Below, piece after piece: positions 8,474-18,217 of a stretch of 64,000 nt of DNA. A program made the position numbers and the translations under genes. Each line of letters opens with the position of its first letter. Position 1 is the first letter of the stretch. The notes beneath the pieces are model-generated. The model did no database searches. It was not told the origin of the DNA and saw nothing but the letters and a program-made list of their open reading frames with translations. The stretch comes from Hymenobacter wooponensis (GTDB taxonomy: Bacteria; Bacteroidota; Bacteroidia; Cytophagales; Hymenobacteraceae), in NCBI RefSeq assembly GCF_004745865.1, contig NZ_SRKZ01000007.1, positions 186,001 through 250,000 on the forward strand, given 5' to 3'.

Positions 8474-10099
8474 ATGGCAACCAGTGTAGCGGCGGCTTCC
8501 ACCAGCACCCGCGAAAAACCCCGCCTCAGCTTCTGGCAAATCTGGAACATGAGCTTCGGCTTCTTAGGCATCCAGTTCGGCTTTGAGCTGCAGAACTCCA
8601 ACGTCAGCCGCATCTTCGAAACGCTGGGCGCTAACAAGGACGACATTCCAATTCTCTGGATTGCCGCTCCGCTGACTGGCCTACTTGTGCAGCCCATCAT
8701 TGGGTATTTCTCTGACCGTACGTGGCACCCATTCTGGGGCCGGCGCCGCCCTTACTTCTTCATTGGGGCTATCTTGGCCACGCTGGCGCTGTTTGTTATG
8801 CCTAACTCTTCCGCTCTCTGGATGGCGGGCGGCATGCTCTGGATTCTCGACGCCAGCATCAACGTGAGTATGGAGCCCTTCCGGGCCTTTGTGGGCGACA
8901 AGCTCCCGAGCGAGCAGCGCACCAGCGGCTTCGCCATGCAAAGCTTCTTTATTGGGGTCGGCTCAGTGATTGCAGCGGCGCTACCCTGGGTGTTTACTAA
9001 CTGGTTCCACCTCAGCAATACGGCTCCGGCGGGTGAGATTCCGCCTTCTGTAAAATGGGCCTTCTACGCCGGCGCCGTGGCCTTTATGCTGGCCGTGATG
9101 TACACGGTGTTTACCTCTACTGAAACTCCTCCGGAAGACATGGAAGAGTTTCGGAAGGAAAACGCCAAGGTGGGCATTTGGGACGGCCTGAAGGAATCAT
9201 TTGCGGGTATTTTCCAGATGCCGGTGGCCATGCGGCAACTAGCCCTGGTGCAGTTCTTCACCTGGTTTGCACTGTTCTCGATGTGGATTTACTCGACCAA
9301 CGCCATTACGAGCAACATCTACAACATGAAGGTGAACCAGGGCCTGTATGCCAAAATGGTTGCGTTTGTGAACCAAGCCGCCACGCAAGCCCAAACCGAT
9401 AAAGACAAGAAAGAGCTGAGCTCTCTGCAGAACGACATCAAGGAGATCAACCAGTTTCAGGCGGATAATCCTACCAAAATTCTCACCACCAATTTAACCG
9501 GCTACTACCTCACCCACGCCCAGCCTACGGGCCAGGAGCAGGCAGAGCTCAAGCGGGTGCAGCAGCAGTACAACGATGGCGCCGACTGGCTGAGCCTAGC
9601 TTCCTCAGTTCGTAATGGCGTAGCGGCTGTTTTTGCTTTTATCATCCCGCTGATTGCCGCGCGCACCAGCCGGCGGCAAACGCACATGATCTGCTTGCTC
9701 ATAGGTGGCCTAGGCCTGTTGTCGCTGAAGTTTATCAGCAACCCCGACTTTATCATGGTCTCCATGGCTATGGTGGGTGTTGCCTGGGCCAGCATTCTGT
9801 CGATGCCCTATGCTATTCTCGCGGGGTCGTTGCCGGCTAACAGAATGGGGTATTACATGGGCGTGTTCAACTTCTTCATTGTAATTCCTCAGATTGTAGC
9901 GGCCACGCTCCTGGGCTTCTTTACAATGCACCTGTTCCAAGGCAACACCCTGAATACAATTGCCTTAGGCGGCGGCTCCATGATTTTAGCGGGCCTGCTT
10001 ACCCTGTGGGTGAAAGACCAAGATGATGTGAAGCCCGGCGCGCAAATAGTTGATTCGCCGGGTTATGATACCCCAACGGCCGTTGTCCCCAACATGTAA
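8474..10099 (+). CDS. MFS sugar (maltose/maltodextrin-type) transporter
   Basis: The 541-residue protein has about 12 membrane segments. It carries the SLC45/GPH-like MFS motif SDRTWHPFWGRRRPY between helices 2 and 3, and PFRAFVGDKLPSEQRTSGF. A hydrophilic segment of about 100 residues (about 285-375, with QAATQAQTDKDKKELSSLQN) separates the two halves and is longer than usual. Relatives in Bacteroidota starch loci import maltose or maltodextrins made by the outer amylases. Position directly after two GH13 genes supports that substrate, which the phosphorylase could then use. The gene ends in a very strong hairpin. Confidence 0.87.
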   Translation: MATSVAAASTSTREKPRLSFWQIWNMSFGFLGIQFGFELQNSNVSRIFETLGANKDDIPILWIAAPLTGLLVQPIIGYFSDRTWHPFWGRRRPYFFIGAILATLALFVMPNSSALWMAGGMLWILDASINVSMEPFRAFVGDKLPSEQRTSGFAMQSFFIGVGSVIAAALPWVFTNWFHLSNTAPAGEIPPSVKWAFYAGAVAFMLAVMYTVFTSTETPPEDMEEFRKENAKVGIWDGLKESFAGIFQMPVAMRQLALVQFFTWFALFSMWIYSTNAITSNIYNMKVNQGLYAKMVAFVNQAATQAQTDKDKKELSSLQNDIKEINQFQADNPTKILTTNLTGYYLTHAQPTGQEQAELKRVQQQYNDGADWLSLASSVRNGVAAVFAFIIPLIAARTSRRQTHMICLLIGGLGLLSLKFISNPDFIMVSMAMVGVAWASILSMPYAILAGSLPANRMGYYMGVFNFFIVIPQIVAATLLGFFTMHLFQGNTLNTIALGGGSMILAGLLTLWVKDQDDVKPGAQIVDSPGYDTPTAVVPNM

Positions 10100-10111
10100 G
10101 TTCCTATCTAA

Positions 10112-10179
10112 ATAGGCCTAGAGCACAGAAAAGCCCTTTCCGTCACACGAGGAAGGGCTTTTCTGTGCTCTAGGCCTAT
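10112..10179. terminator. 29-bp stem hairpin terminator after the permease gene
   Basis: Arms 10112-10141 and 10151-10179 are nearly perfect complements (ATAGGCCTAGAGCACAGAAA / inverse). The stem is far longer than a normal terminator and includes the over-used GGCCTAG motif at its base. It lies about 12 bp after the stop codon and probably ends the alpha-glucan operon. Confidence 0.75.
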
Positions 10180-10321
10180 CCGTATTAATACCAGGCCGTT
10201 AAAGTCAAAATCAGCATTTACCCCTCACCACCAATTAGCGCGCAAGCCGTATTCCATAGACAATCAGTGCCGCACCTTTGCCCTCAGCCGATGGGCGGCC
10301 TTTCCTCTCGACTGGCAGCGT

Positions 10322-11419
10322 ATGGTATTTCCGGTTATTTTCTTCGGCGTATTTTTTGGGTTATTCTTGCTGATCTTGCTTCTGCTGGTGCTGCCGCGCC
10401 CCGCTCTGCGCGATACCGGTGCCCGGCCCCGAGTCAGCATTCTCATTGCCGCTCGCAATGAAGAAGTTACCATTGAGCGCTGCCTGCAGGCGCTACTGCA
10501 GCTAAACTACCCGGCTGAGCAACTGGAAATCCTCATCGGCGACGATGCTTCTACCGACAACACCGTGGCCGTGGTGGAAGCTTTTATCAAAGACAAGCCC
10601 CAGTTCCGGCTACTGTCCATCCGGCACCGGTTAGGCACCTCCAAGGGCAAGAGCAACGTGCTGGCCCACCTCTGCCGCGCCGCCACTACTGATTACTTCC
10701 TGTTCACCGATGCCGATATGGCTCTGGCGCCCGACTGGGTGCAAACCATGCTGGCCGCCGCGCCCGAAGGTGTGGGCATTGTAACGGGCATCACCACCGC
10801 TGATGGCAACCTCTTCGGGCGCCTGCAGGGCCTCGACTGGCTCTATGGGTTGAGTCTGATTCGGGTACTCACCGACTTAGGTCTGCCCATCACGGCGGTA
10901 GGCAACAACATGCTCGTGACGCGGGCCGCCTATGAATCTATTGGCGGCTTTGAGGCCCTGGCATTCAGCATCACCGAAGACCTGCAGCTGTTTGAGCAGA
11001 TTGTAGGCCAGGGGTGGGGCTTCCGCAACATCATTTCTCCGAAAGCGCTGGGCGTATCGGTGCCGCAGCCCACGGTGCGCCACTTGTTGCATCAGCGCAA
11101 GCGCTGGATGAAGGGGGCCAGCCGGTTGCCCTGGCAGCTAAGCCTGCTGTTCAGCTCCTACGGCTTTTTCTACACGGTGCTGGGGTGGCCGGGCTTGCTC
11201 CCCACCACCACCATCCTCACGCTGTACGCTGCCAAAGTACTGTGTCAGACGTTGTTTCTATTCATCACGCTTCGGCAGACTGGGCGGCGGGAGTCTCTGA
11301 GCGTCCTGTTAATCTACGACGCGTACCTGCTGTTCATGTCGCTGGCGGCCCTGGCTTACACCGTGTGGCCTTCCTATATTCAGTGGAAGGAGCGCCGGTA
11401 CCGCTGGGCCGAGGGCTAG
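10322..11419 (+). CDS. Membrane glycosyltransferase, GT2 family
   Basis: The 365-residue protein has an N-terminal membrane helix (MVFPVIFFGVFFGLFLLILL) and a GT-A domain: RVSILIAARNEEVTIERCL, GDDAST, the metal-binding LFTDADMALAPDW, ITEDLQLFEQ and the QxxRW-like HQRKRWMKG. Two or three C-terminal membrane segments follow (about 275-350). This layout matches processive or lipid-linked GT2 enzymes that transfer sugars to polysaccharide or lipid acceptors at the inner membrane. Donor and acceptor cannot be read from the sequence. It has no close operon partners. Confidence 0.88.
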   Translation: MVFPVIFFGVFFGLFLLILLLLVLPRPALRDTGARPRVSILIAARNEEVTIERCLQALLQLNYPAEQLEILIGDDASTDNTVAVVEAFIKDKPQFRLLSIRHRLGTSKGKSNVLAHLCRAATTDYFLFTDADMALAPDWVQTMLAAAPEGVGIVTGITTADGNLFGRLQGLDWLYGLSLIRVLTDLGLPITAVGNNMLVTRAAYESIGGFEALAFSITEDLQLFEQIVGQGWGFRNIISPKALGVSVPQPTVRHLLHQRKRWMKGASRLPWQLSLLFSSYGFFYTVLGWPGLLPTTTILTLYAAKVLCQTLFLFITLRQTGRRESLSVLLIYDAYLLFMSLAALAYTVWPSYIQWKERRYRWAEG

Positions 11420-11447
11420 GGCACTGCCGCCTGCAAGTACCAGCTGC

Positions 11448-11855
11448 CTATTGCCCGGTTTGCAGCCACTGCTGAGCAGGCATCTCCTCAGTAAACACCC
11501 GAATATCGGTGCCAGTATCCGCCAGGCTGTCTAATTCTGATAGGCGCGGCCGCAGAATATCGGCGTGGTAAGGGGTGGTGAGGTAAGCCAGCCGACGCGT
11601 AGTAGTGGGCAAGGCGGCCTGAAAATCAGAGCGAAAATCCCGCAATACCCACTGCAAATCATTGGGGTCGGCTAGTCCGCGGCTACGCAAGTCCACTAGC
11701 CAGCGCCCAGCCTGTTCCTTCTGAGCCAGCTGAAGGGCAGCCTGATACCCGGCCCGATGCTCGGCTGGTGAAGCCGGCCTCTTCCACCGCAGAAACAGCA
11801 ACCGCAGGTCAGAGCGGTAGGAGAGAGCCACGTAATCGGTTGAGGAAGCTTGCAT
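11448..11855 (-). CDS. STAS-like (SpoIIAA-like) small protein
   Basis: I do not recognise a named family with certainty. The 135-residue product alternates short strands and helices, with YQAALQLAQKEQ, RWLVDLRSRGLADP and a C-terminal IRVFTEEMPAQQWLQ. The LVDLR segment and the A-x-x-WL ending are typical of STAS/SpoIIAA-like regulators. A protein of identical length and matching pattern is encoded at 38120-38527. The start at 11855 (MQASSTDYVALSYR) is preferred to 11918. It may be an anti-anti-sigma-type or stress-sensing protein; this is inference. Confidence 0.6.
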   Translation of the reverse strand: MQASSTDYVALSYRSDLRLLFLRWKRPASPAEHRAGYQAALQLAQKEQAGRWLVDLRSRGLADPNDLQWVLRDFRSDFQAALPTTTRRLAYLTTPYHADILRPRLSELDSLADTGTDIRVFTEEMPAQQWLQTGQ

Positions 11856-11975
11856 GAGGAGAGTCAATTGCAGTAAAGGTAGGGGTAAGATGTCCCGTTT
11901 TGAGACTCCCAAGGGCATTTTTCTACCATGACCTTTATCATACCATTTCCATCATGATTTTTCTATGAACGCTAC

Positions 11976-12020
11976 CATAACAAAGGGAGCCGCAAGTTCT
12001 TTGCGGCTCCCTTTGTTATG
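11976..12020. terminator. 20-bp perfect stem terminator of the M28 peptidase gene
   Basis: CATAACAAAGGGAGCCGCAA (11976-11995) and its exact inverse complement (12001-12020) form a perfect 20-bp stem with a 5-nt loop, just after the leftward stop codon at 12035. Confidence 0.85.
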
Positions 12021-12034
12021 ATTACTTCACTGGC

Positions 12035-13753
12035 CTACGCCTTTGGCTTCTGGCCTAGGCTTTTCTCCCGAATAGCCCGGAACTCGGAGCTGGGCTTCCA
12101 GTTAGGAAAGGTAGTTTCGCCGGCCAGACGCTGCCCCACCCGGAACAGCAGGCGGGCATCCTGCTCCATGCCGCGCAGGTCCCAGTTGGGGTTGTACTCA
12201 TCGGAGGGCTGGTGGTAGTGCTTCTCCTCAAACTCGGCGTGCTGCTGGGTGATGTACTCCTTGCCCTTGGCCCGACTATCGGCGGCCCCGCTGGCGTAGA
12301 GAGAAGGTACGCCCACCTTGGCGAAGTTGAAATGGTCGGAGCGGTAGTAGAAGCCCTTTTCCGATTGTGCATCGGGCTGAATATAACGGTCCTGCTCTTT
12401 CGCCGCTTCCCGGGCATAGTCATCCAGTTCCGACTGGCCGAGGCCCACCACCGTCAGGTCGCGCATGGGCCCGAAGGAGGAGAGGGCATCCATGTTGATG
12501 TCGGCCACGGTTTTGTTGAGCGGAAACAGCGGGTGGGCGGCGTAGTAGCCCGAGCCCAGCAGCCCCTGCTCTTCGCCGGTTACGGCCAGAAACACAATGC
12601 TGCGGGCGGGTGGCTGGGGTAGCTTGGTAAAAGCCTTGGCAATGCTGAGCAGGGCCGCACAGCCGCTGGCATTATCCACCGCGCCGTTATAAATGGAGTC
12701 GCCGTTGATGGCGGGCCCAATACCGAGGTGGTCCCAGTGGGCCGAGTACATGATGTACTCGTTGGCGCGGGCCGCGCCCGGCAGCACGGCCACCACGTTT
12801 TTAGAGTTGCGGCGGCGCAGCTTGTTCTGCACGCTCACGCTTAGGTTCAGGCCCATAGGCTGGGCCTTGAAGCCTTTCTTGTTGGCAGCAGCGTAAAGCT
12901 GATCGTAGTTGAGGTTAGCGGCCTGGAACAGCTTTTTGGTAGCATCCAGGGTTATCCAGCCCTCTACAGCGCACTTACTGGCCCCTTTGTCGGTGGTTTG
13001 GGGGCGCAGCTTGGCACCGGAGTAGCTGCTCTGCACCACCGACCACGGATAGGCAGCCGGCTTGGTATCGTGCACAATGAGCAGGCCGGCGGCACCCTGG
13101 CGGGCGGCTTCCTCATACTTGTACATCCAGCGGCCGTAGTACGTCATGGCCTTGCCCTTAAACATGGTGGTATCGTTGCCGGCATTGCCGGGGTCGTTTA
13201 CCAGCACCACCACCGTTTTGCCCTTCACGTCGAGGCCGGCGTAGTCGTTCCAGCCGTACTCGGGGGCCACCACGCCGTAGCCGGCAAACACCAGCTCGGA
13301 GTTTTTCAGGGCCACCGAAGGCACCTCCCGCTCGGTGAAAGCCATGAAATCGGTTTTGTAGTTGAAGGTCAGGTTCTGGCCTTTGCCGGTTACCTGCATG
13401 GTGCTGGAGGGCGTGCCCGTAATTTCTACCAAGGGCACATTCTGAAAGTAGGAGCCATCGGGGCCGGGCTTCAAACCCAGTTTCTTGAACTCATCGGCCA
13501 GATAGCTGGTAGCTTTTTCCTCGCCAGCAGTGAAGGGCTTGCGGCCCTGAAACTCATCAGAAGCCAGCACTTTGATGTGGTTGCCGATGTCGGCGGTCGT
13601 GATGCCGTCGGGTGGGGAAGCAACGGTGGTGTCGGCGGCAGCCGTGGCAGCACCGGCACCGGTAGTGGTTGTGGAGGAGTTACCCTGACAGCCGGCCAAC
13701 AGGCCTAGCAGCAAGGCCGGGCCCGCCAGGGCGGCGGAAGAAAGAACGCGCAT
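12035..13753 (-). CDS. M28-family zinc metallopeptidase, lipoprotein
   Basis: The 572-residue protein begins with a lipoprotein signal (MRVLSSAALAGPALLLGLLAGC), which fixes the start at 13753 rather than 13801. A protease-associated (PA) domain lies at about 130-280. The M28 catalytic domain follows, with zinc ligands in SAHWDHLG, GAVDNASG, TGEEQG, INMDALS and RSDHFNFAK. Such enzymes are aminopeptidases acting on peptides at the cell surface or in the periplasm. It is a single-gene unit with its own strong terminator; the promoter must lie in the gap before 13913. Confidence 0.93.
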   Translation of the reverse strand: MRVLSSAALAGPALLLGLLAGCQGNSSTTTTGAGAATAAADTTVASPPDGITTADIGNHIKVLASDEFQGRKPFTAGEEKATSYLADEFKKLGLKPGPDGSYFQNVPLVEITGTPSSTMQVTGKGQNLTFNYKTDFMAFTEREVPSVALKNSELVFAGYGVVAPEYGWNDYAGLDVKGKTVVVLVNDPGNAGNDTTMFKGKAMTYYGRWMYKYEEAARQGAAGLLIVHDTKPAAYPWSVVQSSYSGAKLRPQTTDKGASKCAVEGWITLDATKKLFQAANLNYDQLYAAANKKGFKAQPMGLNLSVSVQNKLRRRNSKNVVAVLPGAARANEYIMYSAHWDHLGIGPAINGDSIYNGAVDNASGCAALLSIAKAFTKLPQPPARSIVFLAVTGEEQGLLGSGYYAAHPLFPLNKTVADINMDALSSFGPMRDLTVVGLGQSELDDYAREAAKEQDRYIQPDAQSEKGFYYRSDHFNFAKVGVPSLYASGAADSRAKGKEYITQQHAEFEEKHYHQPSDEYNPNWDLRGMEQDARLLFRVGQRLAGETTFPNWKPSSEFRAIREKSLGQKPKA

Positions 13754-13881
13754 ACGCAAGTAGGGGAGAAGTGTGAAGGAACTGTGGTGGCCTAGCGCCA
13801 ATTGTCAACCACTAGGCCACTCAGCCTCAAGGTGCCAAAAATCTCCTGTATTTATATAGGCTTCTCCGGATACTTTCTCTC

Positions 13882-13889
13882 TAGATTTG
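13882..13889 (+). promoter_or_regulatory. Bacteroidota -7 element, TAGATTTG
   Basis: An exact match to the TAnnTTTG consensus of Bacteroidota housekeeping promoters. Transcription would start near 13896, just before the ATG at 13913, and this rules out the longer frame from 13802. Confidence 0.65.
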
Positions 13890-13912
13890 CTCTTGTTGAG
13901 CTATATCCTATT

Positions 13913-14875
13913 ATGCCTTTCTACCATTCTACTATGACTGCATTACTTCTTGCACATCTAATCCAAGAGCCTCCTTACCAAGCAATAGTAGTAGATGCCA
14001 CCACCAGCCGGCCACTACCCGGCGTGACCGGGCTTGACCTTGCCACCCAGCAGCGCTTCAGCACCGATGCTCTAGGCCACTTCACGCTAGCGGGACCAGC
14101 GGCTCACTTTCAGCTACGCCACCTAGGCTTTGCGCCGTTAGAAGCCTCCCGCAGTGGCCTACAACCCGGGCAAGTAGACACCTTGCGCCTGCTGCCTCAG
14201 TCCATCTTGCTTGGCGAAGTGAGTGTGCGGCCTACCAAGCCTGTAGTACTCTCCAGCTTCGGGCCAAAGGTGAAGGATAAGATGGGCGTGTTAGTAGTGC
14301 CAGGCAGTGAGTGTGGCGTACTGTTTCGGCCCGCGCCTGACAGCCCGCCAGCTGTGGTAGAGCAAATAACTGTGCAGCTGCGCCCAAATAAGCCCAAAGC
14401 CGGCCAAATACGCATTAGGCTCGTGGCTCCTACTAGCGAGGCTGAGCCTCGGCCCACCTCCCACGACCTCATTCCGGTGGCAGCTACCTACACTGCGGCG
14501 CAACTAGTGGCCCTACCTGACCAGCGGCTTACCGTGGATATATCCGCCTATGGCCTGCAGCTGCCGCCTAACGGCTTTTTCGTGCTGATTGAAGGATTAG
14601 GTTCCAATTATCCCGCCGAAGTGGCCGTTCCTATGCAACGCGGCGACCCAACACCTCACCTTATTCTTACCGCTACAAATCTCGCAGACTCTGCCACTTA
14701 CCGCCGCACCCCTATGAACGATTTTCCGGCCGTAGTGCGCGGTACTTCCGTGACGGAGGTCGAGACATATTGGCGGCAGTGCTGCAACCGCCCTTGGCGC
14801 GGGTACCGGCTGACCCACAAGCCAAAGGAGTCGGAGAATGTGGCAGTTACGTTGGTGCTCCGCGCCTTGGAATAG
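13913..14875 (+). CDS. Carboxypeptidase-regulatory-like domain protein
   Basis: The 320-residue product has a hydrophobic start (MPFYHSTMTALLLAHLIQEP) followed by AIVVDATTSRPLPGVTGLDL, TQQRFSTDALGHFTLAGP and FQLRHLGFAPLE. That is the CarboxypepD_reg beta-sandwich fold common in Bacteroidota envelope proteins. The remainder (about 110-320) is beta-rich with no motif I know. An alternative ATG at 13934 (MTALLLAHL) is equally plausible. It is probably exported; function unknown. Confidence 0.7.
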   Translation: MPFYHSTMTALLLAHLIQEPPYQAIVVDATTSRPLPGVTGLDLATQQRFSTDALGHFTLAGPAAHFQLRHLGFAPLEASRSGLQPGQVDTLRLLPQSILLGEVSVRPTKPVVLSSFGPKVKDKMGVLVVPGSECGVLFRPAPDSPPAVVEQITVQLRPNKPKAGQIRIRLVAPTSEAEPRPTSHDLIPVAATYTAAQLVALPDQRLTVDISAYGLQLPPNGFFVLIEGLGSNYPAEVAVPMQRGDPTPHLILTATNLADSATYRRTPMNDFPAVVRGTSVTEVETYWRQCCNRPWRGYRLTHKPKESENVAVTLVLRALE

Positions 14876-14971
14876 GCCTAGGCCACTACTTGCATCTTCC
14901 TATTTTTTACTGTGTCTTTCGCGGCGTAACTTCCGGACTACGAACTTTCTTCATCCTCTATTTCCCCACTA

Positions 14972-17900
14972 ATGACGCGTAATCATTTGCTCTTGCTCGG
15001 GCTGGGCTTCTCCCTGGCCTTCAACCCGGCAATGGCCCAACAAAAATCTACTCCTAAGCCTGCCACGGTAAAAAAAGCGCCTGTTGCTACAGCGGGTGGT
15101 GCCAAACTGGTGGAGAAAGTAACCCGCAAGGGCAACGAGCTGGTTATCCCGTATGAAAAGTATGTGCTGCCCAACGGCCTTACCCTCATCGTGACGGAAG
15201 ACCACAGTGACCCGCTGGTGCACGTAGACGTGACCTACCACGTAGGCTCGGCCCGGGAGCAGATTGGCAAGTCGGGCTTTGCCCACTTCTTTGAGCACAT
15301 GATGTTCCAGGGCTCCGACCACGTGGGCGACCAGCAGCACTTTAAGCTGGTAACCTCGGCCGGTGGTACCCTCAACGGCTCTACCAACCTCGACCGCACC
15401 AACTACTACGAGACCCTGCCCAGCAACCAGCTGGAAACCGGCCTGTGGCTGGAAGCCGACCGCATGGGCTTCCTGCTGGATGCCGTGTCGCAGAAGAAGT
15501 TTGAAATTCAGCGCTCTACGGTGAAGAACGAGCGGGGCCAGCGCGTGGATAACGCTCCCTACGGTCAGGCCAATGAGTACATCATCCGGACGCTGTATCC
15601 CTACGGCCACCCCTACTCGTGGTCGACGATTGGCTACCTCGAAGACCTGGACCGTTCCGATGTGAACGACCTCAAGAACTTCTTCCTGCGCTGGTACGGC
15701 CCCAACAACGCTACACTCACCGTGGGCGGCGACGTGAAGACGGCCGAGGTGGTGAAGATGGTGGAGAAGTACTTCGGTCCCATCAACCGCGGTCCGGCCG
15801 TGGCTAGCCAGAAGCTGGCGCCCGTGAAGCTGACCCAGGACCGCTACGTGAGCTACACCGATAACGTGCGTTTCCCCATGTTGCGCATGGTGTTCCCGAC
15901 CGTTCCTAACGGCAACCCCGACGAGGTGCCACTGGCCGTGCTGGCCCAGATTATTGGACAGGGCAAAAACTCGCTGATGTACAAGAACCTGACGAAGCCC
16001 CAGAAGGCCGTGCAGGCTACCGCCTACAGCAGCAACAACGAGCTGGCGGGTGAGTTCTCGCTGATTGCGCTGCCCTTCCCCGGCAAAACGCTAGACTCTC
16101 TGGAGCTGACGCTGCGCAAGACCCTGAAGGAGTTTGAAACCCGCGGCGTAACCGACGAGGATATCCAGCGCTTTAAGGCCTCCGAAGAAGCTGACCTGAT
16201 CAATGGTCTGAGCAGCGTAAACGGCAAGGTAAACCAGCTGGCGGCCAACCAGACGTACTTCGGCAACCCCAACCGTCTGCCCGAAGACCTGAAGCGCATC
16301 CGGGCCGTAACCAAGGCCGATGTGCAGCGCGTGTACAACCAGTACCTGAAGGGCAAATCGGCGGTAATCCTGAGCGTGGTGCCCAAGACGGGCGGCGTGC
16401 AACCTTCTCACCCCGATAACTTCACGGTATCGAAAGCGGGCTACGTAGCGCCCAAAGACGAGTACGCGGGCCTGAAATACCTGAAGGCTACCGATACCTT
16501 CGACCGCAGCAAGCAGCCCGCCGCCGGAGCTAACCCGGTGGTGCAGGTGCCCACCATTTGGCAGGCTTCCCTGGATAATGGCCTGCGCATCATTGGCACC
16601 CGTAACCAGGAAATCCCGACGGTTACCATGCTGATGACTATCCGGGGTGGTCACCGCCTGGAGCAAACCATGCCCAACAAGGCTGGTATTGCTTCCCTCA
16701 CGGCCGCTATGCTCAACGAAGGCAGCCAGAAATACACCGGCGAGCAGTTCAGCTCTGAGCTAGACAAGCTGGGCAGCACCGTGCGCGTTTCAGCCGGCGA
16801 CGACAACACCACGGTGTACGTGCAGAGCCTGACCAAGAACATTCCAGCCACCATGAAGCTGCTGGAGGAGCGCCTCATGCACCCCCGCTTCGATCAGGCC
16901 GACTTTGACCGTATCAAGAAGCAGACGCTGGAAAACATTGCCAACCAGAACACCCAGCCCGTAGTAATTGCCGACAAGGCCTACTCGCGCCTGCTCTACG
17001 GGCCTACCAACATCCTGAACGTGCCTACCAGCGGTACCGCCGCCACGGTATCGGCTCTGACGCTGGACGACGTGAAGCAGTTCTACCAGCAGTACTACGC
17101 GCCTAACGTGAGCTACCTGGTAGCCGTGGGCGACGTGGACCAGAACGCCCTCACGCCGCAGCTGGCGTTCCTGAAGGCCTGGCCCCAGAAGAACATCAGC
17201 CTGCCCGCTGGTGACAACGCGCCTAAGCCTGATAAGACCCGCATCTACTTCGTGAACAAGGAGGGTGCCGCGCAGTCAGAAATTCGGGTGGGCTACCTCA
17301 CGCCCTTCACCTACGATGCTACCGGCGACTATTACCGTGCTTACCTCTCTAACTACCTGCTGGGTGGGGCCTTTAACTCGCGCATCAACCTGAACCTGCG
17401 CGAAGACAAAGGTTACACGTATGGTGCCCGCTCGGGCTTCCAGAGCACCCGCTACGTGGGTCCGTTCACGGCCTCAGCCGGCGTACGCGCCGATGCTACC
17501 GCTGCTTCGGTGAAGGAGTTCATGAAGGAAATTCAGAACTACCGCAACGGCATTTCGGATGAGGAGCTGCAGTTCCTGAAGTCGTCGGTGGGCCAGAGCG
17601 ATGCCCTGCGCTACGAGACCGGCCAGCAGAAGGCCGCCTTCCTCTCGCGCCTGGTGGAGTACGACCTGCCCCAGGATTACGTGAAGCAGCAGAGCCAGAT
17701 TCTGAACAACCTGACCAAGGAAGATGTGCAGGCCAGCGCGCAGAAATATCTGCCCGCCGACAACATGTATATCCTGGTAGTAGGTGACCGCGCTAAGTCG
17801 TTCCCCGGCCTCTCCGAGCTGGGCTACGAAGTAGTGGAGCTTGACACGGAGGGCCTGCCCATTGCGGCGTCGACCCCGGCGGCGGCTCCGGCCCCTTCTG

Positions 17901-18028
17901 CCGTAACGCCGCCCGCCGACAATGAGAAGATGAAAATCAAGACCAAAGACGCGAACGGTAAGAAAGAGAAGCGCAAGGCTAAAGCCAAAGACGATAAAGC
18001 CGACGCCAAATCAGCCGACGCTAAGTAA
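14972..18028 (+). CDS. Two-domain M16 (insulinase-type) zinc peptidase
   Basis: The 1018-residue exported protein (signal MTRNHLLLLGLGFSLAFNPAMAQ) carries two M16 repeats. The first has the inverted zinc motif HFFEH (His105, Glu108, His109) with a downstream Glu in the RSTVKNERGQRVDN region, so it is the catalytic half. The second (from about 520) keeps the fold and the GYTYGARSGF region but lacks HxxEH, so it is probably structural. The last 50 residues are a Lys/Ala-rich, low-complexity basic tail (KTKDANGKKEKRKAKAKDDK). This fused layout is known for periplasmic or outer-membrane-associated peptidases that degrade small peptides. A terminator follows. Confidence 0.93.
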   Translation: MTRNHLLLLGLGFSLAFNPAMAQQKSTPKPATVKKAPVATAGGAKLVEKVTRKGNELVIPYEKYVLPNGLTLIVTEDHSDPLVHVDVTYHVGSAREQIGKSGFAHFFEHMMFQGSDHVGDQQHFKLVTSAGGTLNGSTNLDRTNYYETLPSNQLETGLWLEADRMGFLLDAVSQKKFEIQRSTVKNERGQRVDNAPYGQANEYIIRTLYPYGHPYSWSTIGYLEDLDRSDVNDLKNFFLRWYGPNNATLTVGGDVKTAEVVKMVEKYFGPINRGPAVASQKLAPVKLTQDRYVSYTDNVRFPMLRMVFPTVPNGNPDEVPLAVLAQIIGQGKNSLMYKNLTKPQKAVQATAYSSNNELAGEFSLIALPFPGKTLDSLELTLRKTLKEFETRGVTDEDIQRFKASEEADLINGLSSVNGKVNQLAANQTYFGNPNRLPEDLKRIRAVTKADVQRVYNQYLKGKSAVILSVVPKTGGVQPSHPDNFTVSKAGYVAPKDEYAGLKYLKATDTFDRSKQPAAGANPVVQVPTIWQASLDNGLRIIGTRNQEIPTVTMLMTIRGGHRLEQTMPNKAGIASLTAAMLNEGSQKYTGEQFSSELDKLGSTVRVSAGDDNTTVYVQSLTKNIPATMKLLEERLMHPRFDQADFDRIKKQTLENIANQNTQPVVIADKAYSRLLYGPTNILNVPTSGTAATVSALTLDDVKQFYQQYYAPNVSYLVAVGDVDQNALTPQLAFLKAWPQKNISLPAGDNAPKPDKTRIYFVNKEGAAQSEIRVGYLTPFTYDATGDYYRAYLSNYLLGGAFNSRINLNLREDKGYTYGARSGFQSTRYVGPFTASAGVRADATAASVKEFMKEIQNYRNGISDEELQFLKSSVGQSDALRYETGQQKAAFLSRLVEYDLPQDYVKQQSQILNNLTKEDVQASAQKYLPADNMYILVVGDRAKSFPGLSELGYEVVELDTEGLPIAASTPAAAPAPSAVTPPADNEKMKIKTKDANGKKEKRKAKAKDDKADAKSADAK

Positions 18029-18070
18029 ACCGGCCTACGCGTTGTAATACAACGCCCTACGCCTTAGTCA

Positions 18071-18106
18071 GCCGCCCTGTCCGTTTAGTCGGGCAGGGCG
18101 GTTTTT
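18071..18106 (+). terminator. Terminator after the M16 peptidase gene
   Basis: CCGCCCTG and CAGGGCGG flank an approximately 14-nt loop and are followed by TTTTT. Confidence 0.8.
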
Positions 18107-18217
18107 GGTTTGTAGGCCACCAGCTGGCCTAGTGCGTAAGGTATTTGTTGCCCTTGCCCGTCTGCCTCTTCCATTGCCTGGGCCATGTGCCTAGCACTAC
18201 ATGATTCACCTGTACTC

